NCBI GenBank assembly: GCA_002377855.1
Contig: DFQQ01000030.1
Location: 1-64,000, forward strand
Reading direction: 5' to 3'
Source of the DNA: Acidovorax delafieldii
GTDB lineage: Bacteria; Pseudomonadota; Gammaproteobacteria; Burkholderiales; Burkholderiaceae_C
Length of the DNA stretch: 64,000 bases
Shown here: in pieces, positions 33,189 through 42,126 of the stretch
Numbering within the stretch: the stretch's first letter is position 1
Layout of the letters: every line of letters begins with the position of its first letter
Made by a program: the position numbers and the translations under genes
Notes under the pieces: model-generated
Database searches by the model: none
Seen by the model: only the letters and a program-made list of their open reading frames with translations
What the model was told of the DNA's origin: nothing

Positions 33189-33653
33189 TCAAGGCGCTGC
33201 GCCGTAGTTGCGCGCCAGCGATTCGGCCACACACACGGGCTTGTCGCTGCCTTCGCGCTCCACGGTGACCAACCACGTCATCTGCATGCCGTCAGGCTCA
33301 ATGCGTTCAGCCGCCTGCAGCAGCAGCCTGGCGCGCAGTCGGCTGCCCACGGGCACGGGGGCCGTGAAACGCACACGGTTGAGCCCGTAGTTCACGCCCA
33401 TGCGGGCGCCGTCGATGGCGAGGCCCTGCTCGAAGAACTTGGGAATCAACGACAGCGTGAGAAAGCCGTGCGCGATGGGTGCGCCAAAGGGCCCGGCCTT
33501 GGCACGCTCGGGGTCCACGTGGATCCACTGGTGGTCGCCCGTGGCATCGGCAAACAGGTTGACTTGCTCTTGCGTGATGGTGATCCAGTCGGTCACGGCC
33601 ACTTCCTGGCCCACGCAAGCGCTGACTTCGGTGTAAGAGCGAAAGGTTTTCAT
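33189..33653 (-). CDS. MaoC-like (R)-specific enoyl-CoA hydratase
   Basis: A 154-residue hot-dog-fold hydratase. The catalytic hydratase-2 motif FADATGDHQWIHVDPERA holds Asp40 and His45, and HGFLTLSLIPKFFEQ follows as in NodN/MaoC proteins. It would hydrate trans-2-enoyl-CoA to (R)-3-hydroxyacyl-CoA, supplying monomers for polyhydroxyalkanoate or acting in fatty-acid degradation. It is a single gene with no pathway partners nearby. Confidence 0.88.
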   Translation of the reverse strand: MKTFRSYTEVSACVGQEVAVTDWITITQEQVNLFADATGDHQWIHVDPERAKAGPFGAPIAHGFLTLSLIPKFFEQGLAIDGARMGVNYGLNRVRFTAPVPVGSRLRARLLLQAAERIEPDGMQMTWLVTVEREGSDKPVCVAESLARNYGAAP

Positions 33654-33729
33654 CGCCCCAATGTAGCGCCGCAGTCAGCGGCGGGCTTGTCCGCGACGTG
33701 ACAGGCCCGGGGACACCCGCACGACAGGG

Positions 33730-34350
33730 TCAGGCGTCCAGCCACTGGCAAATGCTTTGCCACTGCTCCAGGTCTCGCGCCACGCGGGTGGTGGCCCCCA
33801 CGTCAAACACCGAGAGCCCCTGGGCCGCCAGATGCACATAGTTTTGGGTGTCGCGCACATACCCCAGCACAGGCAGGCCCAGGCCTTCCACGAAGTGGTG
33901 CAACTGCTCGGCCGAGCGGGTGCGCTCGTCAATGCGCATGCCCACAATGCCCACTTGCACGCCAGCGGCGTGGCGGTGTTCGCGCAACTTGTCGAGAAAC
34001 GCCTGGGTGGCGTAGATATCGAAGATGCTGGGCTGCAGCGGGACGATGACCTTGTCGGCAATCTTGAGCACGTCCTTCAGCACGCTGCCGTGCAGGCCCG
34101 CCGGTGTGTCGAGCACCGCGTGGGTGGTGCCCTTGGGCGGCTTGGTGAGGTCGTCCACCTGGGTGTCCCAACGGCCAATGGCAGCCACATGGGCGGGGCG
34201 CAGGCTCAGCCACAGGTGGGCGGATTTTTGCGGGTCCACATCGCCCAAAATGACCGAGTGCCCCTGGCTGGCGTAGTAGCCCGCCACGTTCGTCGAGAGG
34301 GTGGACTTGCCCACACCGCCCTTGGGATTGGCAATAACAACCACTGGCAT
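33730..34350 (-). CDS. Orphan ParA-family ATPase
   Basis: A 206-residue protein with the deviant Walker A NPKGGVGKST (signature Lys10 and Lys15) and the GDVDPQKSAHLW segment. No ParB gene lies next to it, so it is not an obvious chromosome or plasmid partition pair. Orphan ParA/MipZ-like proteins position chemoreceptor arrays, carboxysomes, conjugation machinery or flagella. Nothing nearby indicates which applies here. Confidence 0.88.
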   Translation of the reverse strand: MPVVVIANPKGGVGKSTLSTNVAGYYASQGHSVILGDVDPQKSAHLWLSLRPAHVAAIGRWDTQVDDLTKPPKGTTHAVLDTPAGLHGSVLKDVLKIADKVIVPLQPSIFDIYATQAFLDKLREHRHAAGVQVGIVGMRIDERTRSAEQLHHFVEGLGLPVLGYVRDTQNYVHLAAQGLSVFDVGATTRVARDLEQWQSICQWLDA

Positions 34351-34385
34351 GTCGATCTCCTAGCGAATGGAAATTACAAACAAAA

Positions 34386-34438
34386 ACAAGCTCCTGCGCT
34401 TACCCGAAAAGCGCAAGCAGCTATCAAACCCATAGCAA
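34386..34438. repeat. Dispersed palindromic repeat between parA-like and lysE-like genes
   Basis: TGCGCTT-N8-AAGCGCAAGCAGCTAT followed by CAAACCC and ATAGC: core stem plus a GCTAT/ATAGC stem, as in the other copies. It lies in the upstream gap of parA and downstream of the exporter gene. Confidence 0.65.
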
Positions 34439-34480
34439 TTTGCCGCCCGGGCAGTGCGTGCCACCGGGCTTGGCAACCTC

Positions 34481-35119
34481 TCAGGCGTGCTGCCCGCCGC
34501 GCTTGACGAAGAACAGGCCCGCGCCCACGGCCATCAGCAGCCCTCCGAACACCCGATTTTGCACACGCACGGCACGGGCACTGCGCATCAGACGGCGCAG
34601 CGCGCTGGCCCCGGCAGCGTAGCCATGCATCACCACCACGTCCACCGCCATGGTGGTCAGGGCCATCACCAGCAGCTGCGTCCACAGCGGGCGCGTGTCG
34701 GTCATGAACTGGGGCAGCACCGCCACCATGAAGATGATGCCTTTTGGGTTGGTGGCGTTGGTTAAGAAGCCCGTCAGGCAGCGCTTGGTCCAGGGGCCGG
34801 CGGGTGCCGCCTCATCACCGTGAATGGGAGCACGATCGCCCGCACGCCACTGGCTGAAGCCCACGTAAATCAGATAGCAGGCCCCCGCCACCTTCACCAC
34901 GCTGAAGGCAACTTCCGACGCCAGCAGCAGCGACCCCACGCCCGCACCGGCAATCACCAGGATGAGCAGCAACCCCAGCTGCAATCCCAAAATGGTGGCG
35001 CTGGCCTTGCGCACGCCGTACGAGAGCCCGTGGCTCATCGACAGCACCGCACCCGAACCGGGCGAGACCGCAATCAGGCAAGACGCCGCAAAAAACGCCA
35101 ACCAGGTCTGGAAATCCAT
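34481..35119 (-). CDS. LysE/RhtB-family amino acid exporter
   Basis: A 212-residue membrane protein with about six spans. The N-terminal MDFQTWLAFFAASCLIAVSP-GSGAVLSM segment and the GCYLIYVGFSQWR-type and TNATNPKGIIFMVAVLPQF segments are typical of the RhtB group. It exports amino acids or homoserine-lactone-like compounds; the substrate is not deducible. The ATG at 35119 fits the family start better than a GTG three codons upstream. Confidence 0.88.
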   Translation of the reverse strand: MDFQTWLAFFAASCLIAVSPGSGAVLSMSHGLSYGVRKASATILGLQLGLLLILVIAGAGVGSLLLASEVAFSVVKVAGACYLIYVGFSQWRAGDRAPIHGDEAAPAGPWTKRCLTGFLTNATNPKGIIFMVAVLPQFMTDTRPLWTQLLVMALTTMAVDVVVMHGYAAGASALRRLMRSARAVRVQNRVFGGLLMAVGAGLFFVKRGGQHA

Positions 35120-35210
35120 AGCAAACACCGCGATGAGAAGCCGAGGGGGACCGCATCATAGCGCCTTCTTTGTAAAGAAAGTGGCCTTGCGGCAAGCCAG
35201 ACAAGCGCAG

Positions 35211-35235
35211 CATGCTACCAAATAAATAGCAAAAA
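35211..35235. repeat. Partial copy of the dispersed palindromic repeat
   Basis: GCTACCAAATAAATAGC keeps only the outer GCTA/TAGC stem of the dispersed repeat family. Confidence 0.35.
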
Positions 35236-35307
35236 CTCATCACTGGGCGGCGGTGCCAAAATCCTGCAGCCCCCTCCCCTTCAGCCTTCATCTCTTTTCG
35301 CATCCCC

Positions 35308-37227
35308 ATGGAACACGCACCCACCTGGCTCACCTACGGCCTGATGTACCTGAGCGCCGCCGTGCTGGCGGTGCCCCTGGCCAAGGCGCTGGGGCTGGGC
35401 TCCATCATTGGCTACCTGGCGGCAGGCATTGCCATCGGGCCGTGGGGGCTTGGGCTGGTGAGCAATGTGCAAGACATCCTGCACTTTGCCGAGTTCGGGG
35501 TAGTGCTCATGCTCTTTTTGGTGGGGCTGGAGTTGCAACCCAGCCGCCTGTGGGCCATGCGCCGCCCCATCTTCGGCACCGGCAGCGCGCAGGTGCTGGG
35601 GTGCGCCGCCGTGCTGTTTGCGGCAGGATGGCTGGCCGGGCTGCCCTGGCGCGTTAGCCTGGTGGGGGCGTTGGGGCTGGCGCTGTCTTCCACCGCCATC
35701 GCGCTGCAGGTGCTCGCCGAGCGCAACCTCATGCGCACCAGCAGTGGGCAGGCGGGCTTTTCAATCCTGCTGTTCCAGGACGTGGCCGCCATCCCCATTC
35801 TGGCGCTGCTGCCTCTGCTGGGCGCAGCCGCCGGGGCGGACGACGGCCACTCTGCAAGCGAGGTGCTGCTGGAGGCGCTCAAGATCGTTGGCGTAATCGG
35901 CGCCATCGTGCTCGGCGGCCGTCTGCTGCTGCGCCCCCTGCTGCGCTGGATTGCCAAGAGCCGCACGCCTGAAATCTTCACCGCTGCATCGCTGCTGCTG
36001 GTGGTGGGCATTGCGTATTTGATGGTGGTGGTGGGCCTGTCGATGGCGCTTGGTGCCTTTCTGGCCGGCGTGCTGCTGGCCGACAGCGAATACCGCAGCG
36101 AGCTGGAGACTGACATCGAGCCGTTCAAGGGCCTGCTGCTGGGCCTGTTCTTCATCGCCGTGGGCATGAGCATCGACTTTGGCGTGCTCATGCGCTCGCC
36201 GTGGCTCATGGCCGGCGTCCTGCTGGGCTTTCTGGCCCTCAAGGCGGTGGTGATCTACACCCTGGCCAAGTTGGTAGACGTTCCGTACCAGGAGCGGCCC
36301 GTGTTCACCCTGCTGCTGGCGCAGGGGGGCGAGTTTGCGTTCGTGGTCTTCCAAGCCGCCGCCGGGGCGCAGGTGTTTTCGGCCGAAACCGCCTCGCTGC
36401 TGATCGGCGCGGTGGCGCTGTCCATGCTCATCAGCCCGCTGCTGCTGGTGCTGGTGGACCGGGCCCTGCTGCGCCGCTATGCCCAGCTCAAGACCGCCGC
36501 TCCTCCTGCGCAAGAGATCTCTGAGCAGCAGCACGCCCCCGTCATCATCGCGGGCTTTGGCCGCTACGGACAGATCGTGGCGCGCGTGATGCTGACCCAG
36601 GGCATCCCCGCCACGGTGCTGGACCACAGTGTGGAGATCCTGGAAGTCGCCCGTGCCTTTGGCTACCGGGTGTTTTACGGCGACGCCACCCGGCTGGACC
36701 TGCTGCGCATCGCGGGGGCCGAGCACGCACGGGTATTGGTGGTGGCGGTGGACGACCCCGAGCAGTCCCTCAAGATCGCCACCCTGGCGCGCAAGCACTT
36801 CCCGCAGTTGCAGGTGGTGGCCCGCGCCCGCGACCTCACGCACTGGAACGCGCTGCGCGACGCTGGCGTGACGCTCGTGCAGCGCGAGCTGTTTGAGTCC
36901 AGCCTCGCCAGCGCCCGCACGGTGCTGGAACTGATGGGCCAGGCGCCCAGCCAGGCGCAAGAAATGGCGCGGCGCTTTCGCGAGCACAACATTGCGCTGG
37001 CCGACCGCATGTACCCCCACCACAAGGACCGCGCCAAGATGATGGCCGTGGCCCGCGAAGGCCGCGCCCAGCTGGCCGAGCAAATGGCCAAGGAACGCCA
37101 GGAACAAGCCGAGCGGGAAGCCAACGCACCGATCTACCCAGGGTACGGCGGCGAAGCCGATGCCGACCACGCGACCCGTGCAGCCAGCACGAGCCACAAC
37201 GAAAATTCAAGCAAAAACAGCCCCTAG
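35308..37227 (+). CDS. Kef/YbaL-like cation:proton antiporter with RCK domain
   Basis: A 639-residue CPA2 antiporter. About twelve spans cover residues 5-390 (with GYLAAGIAIGPWGLGLV and the QGGEFAFVVFQAA segment of the family). A TrkA-N/RCK nucleotide-binding domain (IIAGFGRYGQIVARVML, from about 412) follows, then a charged C-terminal tail. It probably exports potassium or other monovalent cations in exchange for protons under electrophile or osmotic control. No KefF/KefG-type oxidoreductase gene is adjacent. The last few codons and the TAG stop belong to a dispersed palindromic repeat, so the tail end is probably recent. Confidence 0.88.
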   Translation: MEHAPTWLTYGLMYLSAAVLAVPLAKALGLGSIIGYLAAGIAIGPWGLGLVSNVQDILHFAEFGVVLMLFLVGLELQPSRLWAMRRPIFGTGSAQVLGCAAVLFAAGWLAGLPWRVSLVGALGLALSSTAIALQVLAERNLMRTSSGQAGFSILLFQDVAAIPILALLPLLGAAAGADDGHSASEVLLEALKIVGVIGAIVLGGRLLLRPLLRWIAKSRTPEIFTAASLLLVVGIAYLMVVVGLSMALGAFLAGVLLADSEYRSELETDIEPFKGLLLGLFFIAVGMSIDFGVLMRSPWLMAGVLLGFLALKAVVIYTLAKLVDVPYQERPVFTLLLAQGGEFAFVVFQAAAGAQVFSAETASLLIGAVALSMLISPLLLVLVDRALLRRYAQLKTAAPPAQEISEQQHAPVIIAGFGRYGQIVARVMLTQGIPATVLDHSVEILEVARAFGYRVFYGDATRLDLLRIAGAEHARVLVVAVDDPEQSLKIATLARKHFPQLQVVARARDLTHWNALRDAGVTLVQRELFESSLASARTVLELMGQAPSQAQEMARRFREHNIALADRMYPHHKDRAKMMAVAREGRAQLAEQMAKERQEQAEREANAPIYPGYGGEADADHATRAASTSHNENSSKNSP

Positions 37228-37267
37228 CGCTTGCCAACTAAGCGCGAACAGCTATTTTTTCGATAGC
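37224..37267. repeat. Dispersed palindromic repeat overlapping the antiporter stop codon
   Basis: CCTAGCGCTTGCCAACTAAG, then CGCGAACAGCTAT, a T-run and ATAGC. The TAG of CTAGCGCTT is the stop codon of the antiporter gene. Confidence 0.7.
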
Positions 37268-37307
37268 AAATCCACCCCTCACACCCAAGCCCGGCACAAT
37301 CGCGCCC

Positions 37308-37949
37308 ATGAAATGGATCGACGCCCCCTGGATTGAACTGCTGCGCCTGGCGCTGGAAGTGGCTGCCACCGTGGCCTTTGCCCTGTCGGGCGTGCTGATG
37401 GCCGCGCGCAAGCGCTTTGATGCCGTGGGTGTGTGCGTGGTGGCGTTCGTGTCGGCCTTTGGGGGCGGCACACTGCGCGACTTGCTGCTGGACCAGCGGC
37501 CTTTTTTCTGGGTGCGCCATACCGAATTTGTCTGGGGCATTCTGGGTCTGTGCGTGGCAGCCATGCTGTTCATGCGCCAGCGCCACTTTGAACCCACCGA
37601 GCGCGCCATGCTGCTGCCCGACGCCATCGGCCTGGGGCTGTTCGCCGCTGTGGGTGTGGACATCGCAGCCGCCGTGGGCATGCCCCCGCTGATTGCCGTG
37701 ATGATGGGCGTGACCACGGGCGTGTTCGGTGGGGTGCTGCGCGATGTACTGTGCAACGAGGTGCCCCAGGCCTTCAGCGACCACCGGCCCTACGCGCTGT
37801 GCGCGTTTGCCGGTGGCTGGTCCGACATCGCGCTGCGCCAGGTGGAGGGCACCGTGGTCAGCCCGCTGCTGGCCTGCGTGCTGGTCACGGCCGGGTTACG
37901 GGGCTTGGCACTGTGGCGCAACTGGCAGTTGCCCGCGTGGCGCGTGTAA
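37308..37949 (+). CDS. TRIC/UPF0126-family trimeric cation channel protein
   Basis: A 213-residue membrane protein with seven spans built from two repeats. Each repeat carries the glycine-rich family motif (FGGGTLRDLLLDQRPFFW and FGGVLRDVLCNEVP). Bacterial members are structural homologues of animal TRIC channels and conduct potassium or sodium; one group is also linked to glycine uptake. Its position just after a Kef-like antiporter suggests a cation-handling pair, but each seems to have its own start region. Confidence 0.9.
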   Translation: MKWIDAPWIELLRLALEVAATVAFALSGVLMAARKRFDAVGVCVVAFVSAFGGGTLRDLLLDQRPFFWVRHTEFVWGILGLCVAAMLFMRQRHFEPTERAMLLPDAIGLGLFAAVGVDIAAAVGMPPLIAVMMGVTTGVFGGVLRDVLCNEVPQAFSDHRPYALCAFAGGWSDIALRQVEGTVVSPLLACVLVTAGLRGLALWRNWQLPAWRV

Positions 37950-38052
37950 GCCCGCGGCAGCGGGCGAGCGGGCCCGGCAAACCGTTGCCAAACCGCAAAG
38001 CCGTAAAATCGCCGGCCCAGCCCCTGGATGTACACCACGAATTGCTGACCCC

Positions 38053-38523
38053 ATGACAACAACCTTTTGCCCCCTGCCCCACGCGGCTCCCGTTTCTTCG
38101 GCGCGCAAGGCCTACGCTCGCGCCACCTGGCGCTCCCGGATGGCCGCTGCAGCGGTTTTTGGCGTGCTGGCCGCGGCTGCACTCGCACCCGCCCAGGCGC
38201 AGGTGTCCAACCCGCTCGGCAATGTGCGCAACTTCCCCGAGGCAGCGCAGCGCGGCACCCTCACCATCCTGGGGGTGCAAGAGGCACGGCTCAACAGCAA
38301 GGACGTCCGCATGGCGCCGGGCATGCGCCTGTTCAGCCCACAGAATTCGCTGGTGCAACGCCACACCGTGATCGGCCAGACTTACAAGGTCAACTATGTG
38401 ATCGAAGCCAGCACGGGCATGCTGCATTCGGCCTGGATCCTGAGTGAAGCCGAGGCCGCCAAGCCCATCAAGGGCAGCGACGCCGTGACCAACAACATCA
38501 CTACGGGCAACGTCCTGAAGTAA
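38053..38523 (+). CDS. Secreted protein of unknown function
   Basis: A 156-residue product with a long N-terminal signal sequence (basic segment RATWRSR, then AAAAVFGVLAAAALAPAQA) and a compact mature domain of about 105 residues. The domain contains RNFPEAAQRGTLTILGVQEA, RLFSPQNSLV, IGQTYKVNYVIEASTGMLHS and AWILSEAEA. The domain has no Cys and a beta-strand-like alternation. I do not recognise the family by name, though the sequence looks well conserved in style and codon use. It lies between a cation-channel gene and miaB, 103 bases after the former and 117 before the latter. Confidence 0.75.
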   Translation: MTTTFCPLPHAAPVSSARKAYARATWRSRMAAAAVFGVLAAAALAPAQAQVSNPLGNVRNFPEAAQRGTLTILGVQEARLNSKDVRMAPGMRLFSPQNSLVQRHTVIGQTYKVNYVIEASTGMLHSAWILSEAEAAKPIKGSDAVTNNITTGNVLK

Positions 38524-38640
38524 CGCGCCCGGCTGCCGCACCTGCGGCGGTGCCCCGGGCCCTCGGGCCCCTCCCAAACCAGTCTCCGCGCCCGGTGGGC
38601 AGCGGTGTTTGCTTGCTATTTGCGAAGTTGCGAAATTGCC

Positions 38641-39987
38641 ATGGCCAAAAAAGTCTTTATCAAAACCTTCGGCTGCCAGATGAACGAGTACGACTCGGAC
38701 AAGATGGCCGACGTGCTCAACGCCGCCCAAGGCTACGAGCCCACGCAGAACGTGGACGAAGCCGACCTCATCCTCTTCAACACCTGCTCGGTGCGCGAGA
38801 AGGCGCAAGAGAAGGTCTTCAGTGACCTGGGCCGCATCAAGCACCTGAAAGCTCGCGGCGTGAAGATTGGCGTGGGTGGCTGCGTGGCGAGCCAGGAAGG
38901 CGCCGAGATCATCAAGCGCGCACCCTACGTGGACGTGGTGTTTGGCCCGCAAACCCTGCACCGCCTGCCCGAAATGCTGAACCAACGCGAGCGTCTGGAC
39001 AAACCCCAAGTGGACATCAGCTTCCCCGAGATTGAGAAGTTCGACCACCTGCCGCCCGCCCGCGTCGAAGGCGCATCGGCCTTTGTGTCGATCATGGAAG
39101 GCTGCAGCAAATACTGCAGCTACTGCGTGGTGCCCTACACCCGTGGAGAAGAGGTGAGCCGCCCGTTTGACGACGTGCTGGTGGAAGTGGCGGGCCTGGC
39201 CGACCAGGGCGTGAAGGAAGTCACCCTGCTGGGCCAGAACGTGAACGCCTACCTGGGCAAGATGGGAGGCACGGCCGAGATTGCCGACTTTGCGCTGCTG
39301 CTCGAATACGTGTCCGACATCCCGGGCATTGAGCGCATTCGCTACACCACCAGCCACCCCAATGAGTTCACGCCCCGGCTGATCGAGGCCTATGCCAAGC
39401 TGCCCAAGCTGGCCAGCCACCTGCACCTGCCGGTGCAGCACGGTAGCGACCGCATTTTGATGGCCATGAAGCGCGGCTACACCGCCATGGAATACAAGAG
39501 CAGGGTGCGCAGGCTGCGCGCCATCCGCCCCGACCTGGCCATGAGCAGCGACTTCATCGTCGGCTTCCCCGGCGAGACGGAAGACGACTTCAACAAGATG
39601 ATGAAGCTGATCGACGACATCCACTTTGACAACAGCTTCAGCTTCATCTTCAGCCCCCGCCCCGGCACACCCGCCGCCGGCCTGCACGACGACACACCGC
39701 ACGACGTGAAGCTGCGCCGCCTGCAGCACCTGCAGGGCGTCATCAACGCCAACATCAAGTCCATCAGCGAAAGCCGCGTGGGCACGGTGCAGCGCATTCT
39801 GGTGGAAGGCGCCTCCAAGCGCGATGCAGGCGAACTCATGGGCCGCACCGAGTGCAACCGCGTGGTCAACTTTGCCGGCCAGCCCCGCCTGGTGGGGCAG
39901 ATGGTGGATGTGACCATCACCGAAGCCAAGGCCTACACCCTGCGCGGCGAGGTGCTGGTGCGCGAAGGCGCCCCCCTCGCCGCCTGA
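38641..39987 (+). CDS. miaB: MiaB, tRNA-i6A37 methylthiotransferase
   Basis: A radical-SAM enzyme of 448 residues that adds a methylthio group to isopentenyl-adenosine 37 of tRNAs. The N-terminal cluster ligands are Cys12 ([12 protein letters not shown]), Cys49 and Cys81; the radical-SAM triad is Cys155, Cys159 and Cys162 in CSKYCSYC; a TRAM domain ends the protein. I use the ATG at 38641 ([13 protein letters not shown]), since upstream codons show no family match. The next gene, a sensor kinase, starts 22 bases after the stop. Confidence 0.96.
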   Translation: MAKKVFIKTFGCQMNEYDSDKMADVLNAAQGYEPTQNVDEADLILFNTCSVREKAQEKVFSDLGRIKHLKARGVKIGVGGCVASQEGAEIIKRAPYVDVVFGPQTLHRLPEMLNQRERLDKPQVDISFPEIEKFDHLPPARVEGASAFVSIMEGCSKYCSYCVVPYTRGEEVSRPFDDVLVEVAGLADQGVKEVTLLGQNVNAYLGKMGGTAEIADFALLLEYVSDIPGIERIRYTTSHPNEFTPRLIEAYAKLPKLASHLHLPVQHGSDRILMAMKRGYTAMEYKSRVRRLRAIRPDLAMSSDFIVGFPGETEDDFNKMMKLIDDIHFDNSFSFIFSPRPGTPAAGLHDDTPHDVKLRRLQHLQGVINANIKSISESRVGTVQRILVEGASKRDAGELMGRTECNRVVNFAGQPRLVGQMVDVTITEAKAYTLRGEVLVREGAPLAA

Positions 39988-40009
39988 ACCCGGCGCAAAT
40001 TCACCGGCC

Positions 40010-41458
40010 ATGGCCCCACACGTCGCCAGCCCGACCAAAGACCGCCACAACGGGCCGTCGTTTCAGCAACTGTTGCTGTTGGCGTTTCTGCTGATTGCAG
40101 GGCTGCTGGGCACCAGCGCCTTGCGCACGCTGTTCACGCTCGAGGCCCTGATGACCGAGAGCCAGGCCAGTGCAGCGCAGGCAGCTGCCCTGAACGTTGC
40201 GGCGCAGACGCTGAATCAGCGCGGCCAGGCGCTGGAGCGTGCGGCGCGGCAATCCCTGGTGCTGGGCGACGCGCAACTGCGCCAGAGCTTTGACGACATG
40301 GCGGCCGACGCACGCCGCCTTCTCCAGCAACTGGAAGACGCAGGACTGCCGCCAGAGCAGGCCAAGCAGTGGCGTAGCCACATGGACAGGGTGCGCGAGT
40401 TGCTGCGCGCGCCACCAGGCCTTTCGCTCGAACACGAGCGCAGCGTGGCCGATGAGTTTGTGGAGCTGGATAACCTGCATGCGGCCATCAGCCAGGCAGT
40501 GCAGGAGCTCAACGCCCGCAAGAGCAGCGAACTGGAGGCCATGGTGGAAGCCAGCCGCGAGGCCGTCACGCACCAGCTGGTGGGCGCCATCGTGCTTGCG
40601 CTGGTGCTGGCGCTGTCGCTGGGCATCTGGCTGGCCCGCCCGTTCAAGCGGCTTGAGCGTGCCATTCGCCGCCTGGGTGAGAACCAGCTGGAAAAACCCG
40701 TGACCATCAGCGGCCCAGCCGATGTACGGCGCGTGGGCCAGCAACTGGAATGGCTGCGCTTGCGACTGCTGGAACTGGACGCTGACAAGGCGCGCTTTCT
40801 GCGCCATGTCTCGCACGAACTCAAAACCCCGCTGGCGGCGTTGCGCGAAGGGGTGGCCCTGCTGCAAGACGGCGTGACGGGCGAGTTGACCGAAGGCCAG
40901 AAGGAAGTCGCGCAAATCCTGCACCAGAACACGCTGGTGCTGCAAAGCGAAATCGAAGCGCTGCTGCGTTTCAATGCTGCGGCCTTTGAAGCCCGGCAAT
41001 TGCAACGGCGCGAAACCGAACTGATCGGTCTGCTCGAAGACCTGGTGGAAGCCCAGCGCCTGCAGTGGCAGGCACGAAGCCTGCAAGTGCAGGTGAGCGG
41101 CGAGCGCATCGTGATGCTTCTGGACCCCGACAAGATCGCATCGGCCGTGGGCAACCTGCTGTCCAACGCGATCCGGTTCTCGCCCGAGCGGGGTACGGTA
41201 CGCTTGGCCGTGTCGCGCGCGCCGGGTGCAGTGCAAATTGACGTGTCAGACCAGGGGCCCGGCGTGGCGCCCACCGACAAGGCGCACGTGTTCGAGCCCT
41301 TCTACCGTGGCGAGCGCCAGCCCGAAAACGCAGTGCGCGGCACCGGCATTGGGCTGTCCATCGTGCAGGAATACATCCATGCCCACGGTGGGCGCGTGTC
41401 CCTGCTGGGCGATGCGCCCCAATCCTTTTTCCGAATTGAACTACCTGATGCATCTTGA
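40010..41458 (+). CDS. qseE: QseE/GlrK-type sensor histidine kinase
   Basis: A 482-residue inner-membrane kinase. Two spans (about residues 19-42 and 190-210) flank a helical periplasmic domain; then a HAMP-like segment (RPFKRLERAIRRLGENQLEKP), the dimerisation and phosphoacceptor helix HVSHELKTPLAAL with His269, and the ATPase domain (LSNAIRFSPERGTV, DQGPGVAPTDKAHVFEPFYR, GTGIGLSIVQEYI). The helical sensor and operon partners (a QseG-like lipoprotein and a sigma-54 response regulator) identify the QseE/GlrK system. Its stop overlaps the next start by 11 bases. Confidence 0.9.
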   Translation: MAPHVASPTKDRHNGPSFQQLLLLAFLLIAGLLGTSALRTLFTLEALMTESQASAAQAAALNVAAQTLNQRGQALERAARQSLVLGDAQLRQSFDDMAADARRLLQQLEDAGLPPEQAKQWRSHMDRVRELLRAPPGLSLEHERSVADEFVELDNLHAAISQAVQELNARKSSELEAMVEASREAVTHQLVGAIVLALVLALSLGIWLARPFKRLERAIRRLGENQLEKPVTISGPADVRRVGQQLEWLRLRLLELDADKARFLRHVSHELKTPLAALREGVALLQDGVTGELTEGQKEVAQILHQNTLVLQSEIEALLRFNAAAFEARQLQRRETELIGLLEDLVEAQRLQWQARSLQVQVSGERIVMLLDPDKIASAVGNLLSNAIRFSPERGTVRLAVSRAPGAVQIDVSDQGPGVAPTDKAHVFEPFYRGERQPENAVRGTGIGLSIVQEYIHAHGGRVSLLGDAPQSFFRIELPDAS

Positions 41459-42116
41459 CGCCCACTACCCGCGTGCCTTTTCGCAGCCGTCCCTGCTGAT
41501 GGCCGTGGCCTTGTGCCTGGCTGTGCTGGCAGGGTGTGCCACCCCAGCCCCCCCAGCTGTTGTAGAGACCACCCCGCCTAGCACGGCGCCCGGCGAGCCG
41601 CCAACCGAGCCTGCCGAAGCCGAGCCTGAGCCCGCGGAGAACGATGAGCCGACAGCCCCCCCAAGGGACCTGCTGCGCGACACGCTGGCCTATGCGGACC
41701 GCACCCTGGGCGCTGGCACCACCGAACTGGCCCGCGAGATTGCGCGGCTTTCGCAGCCTGATGACAGCAAGCCCTCGCGCAACCTGCGACTGGCACTGGT
41801 ACTGACGCAAACCCGGCAGCCTGCCGACACTGCCCGCGCGCTGGGCCTGGTGCAGCGGACCCTGGCCGACGCCAGCGCGCAGGACCTCCATCCCCTGGCC
41901 CGGCTGCTGGAAGCGCGACTCACCCACCAGCGCCGCCTGGAAGATCAACTGGACCGGCAAAACCAGCAACTGCGCGACGCACAGCGCCGCAACGACCAGT
42001 TGACCGAACGCCTCGACGCCGTGCGTGCCATTGAGCGCAGCCTGCACACCCGCCCCGCGCCGGCCGCCTCTGCTGCCCCTGCCGCCAGCAGCGCAGGCAA
42101 CGGCAGCAAACCCTGA
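41448..42116 (+). CDS. qseG: QseG/YfhG-like outer-membrane lipoprotein
   Basis: A 222-residue lipoprotein: signal with lipobox LAGC (MAVALCLAVLAGCATP), a Pro/Glu-rich linker of about 40 residues, a helical domain starting LLRDTLAYADRTLGAGTTEL, and a long C-terminal coiled coil (LEDQLDRQNQQLRDAQRRND). In enterobacteria QseG is the lipoprotein that activates the QseE kinase. Assignment rests on the position between the kinase and regulator genes plus overall architecture; sequence similarity is not obvious by eye. Confidence 0.75.
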   Translation: MHLDAHYPRAFSQPSLLMAVALCLAVLAGCATPAPPAVVETTPPSTAPGEPPTEPAEAEPEPAENDEPTAPPRDLLRDTLAYADRTLGAGTTELAREIARLSQPDDSKPSRNLRLALVLTQTRQPADTARALGLVQRTLADASAQDLHPLARLLEARLTHQRRLEDQLDRQNQQLRDAQRRNDQLTERLDAVRAIERSLHTRPAPAASAAPAASSAGNGSKP

Positions 42117-42126
42117 GCACCGCGCC

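Noticed and set aside
37885..40050. A 721-codon open frame on the minus strand opposite miaB and neighbours
   Set aside because: It is antisense to an unmistakable miaB gene and very rich in His, Gln and Val, the usual product of reading GC-rich coding sequence backwards.
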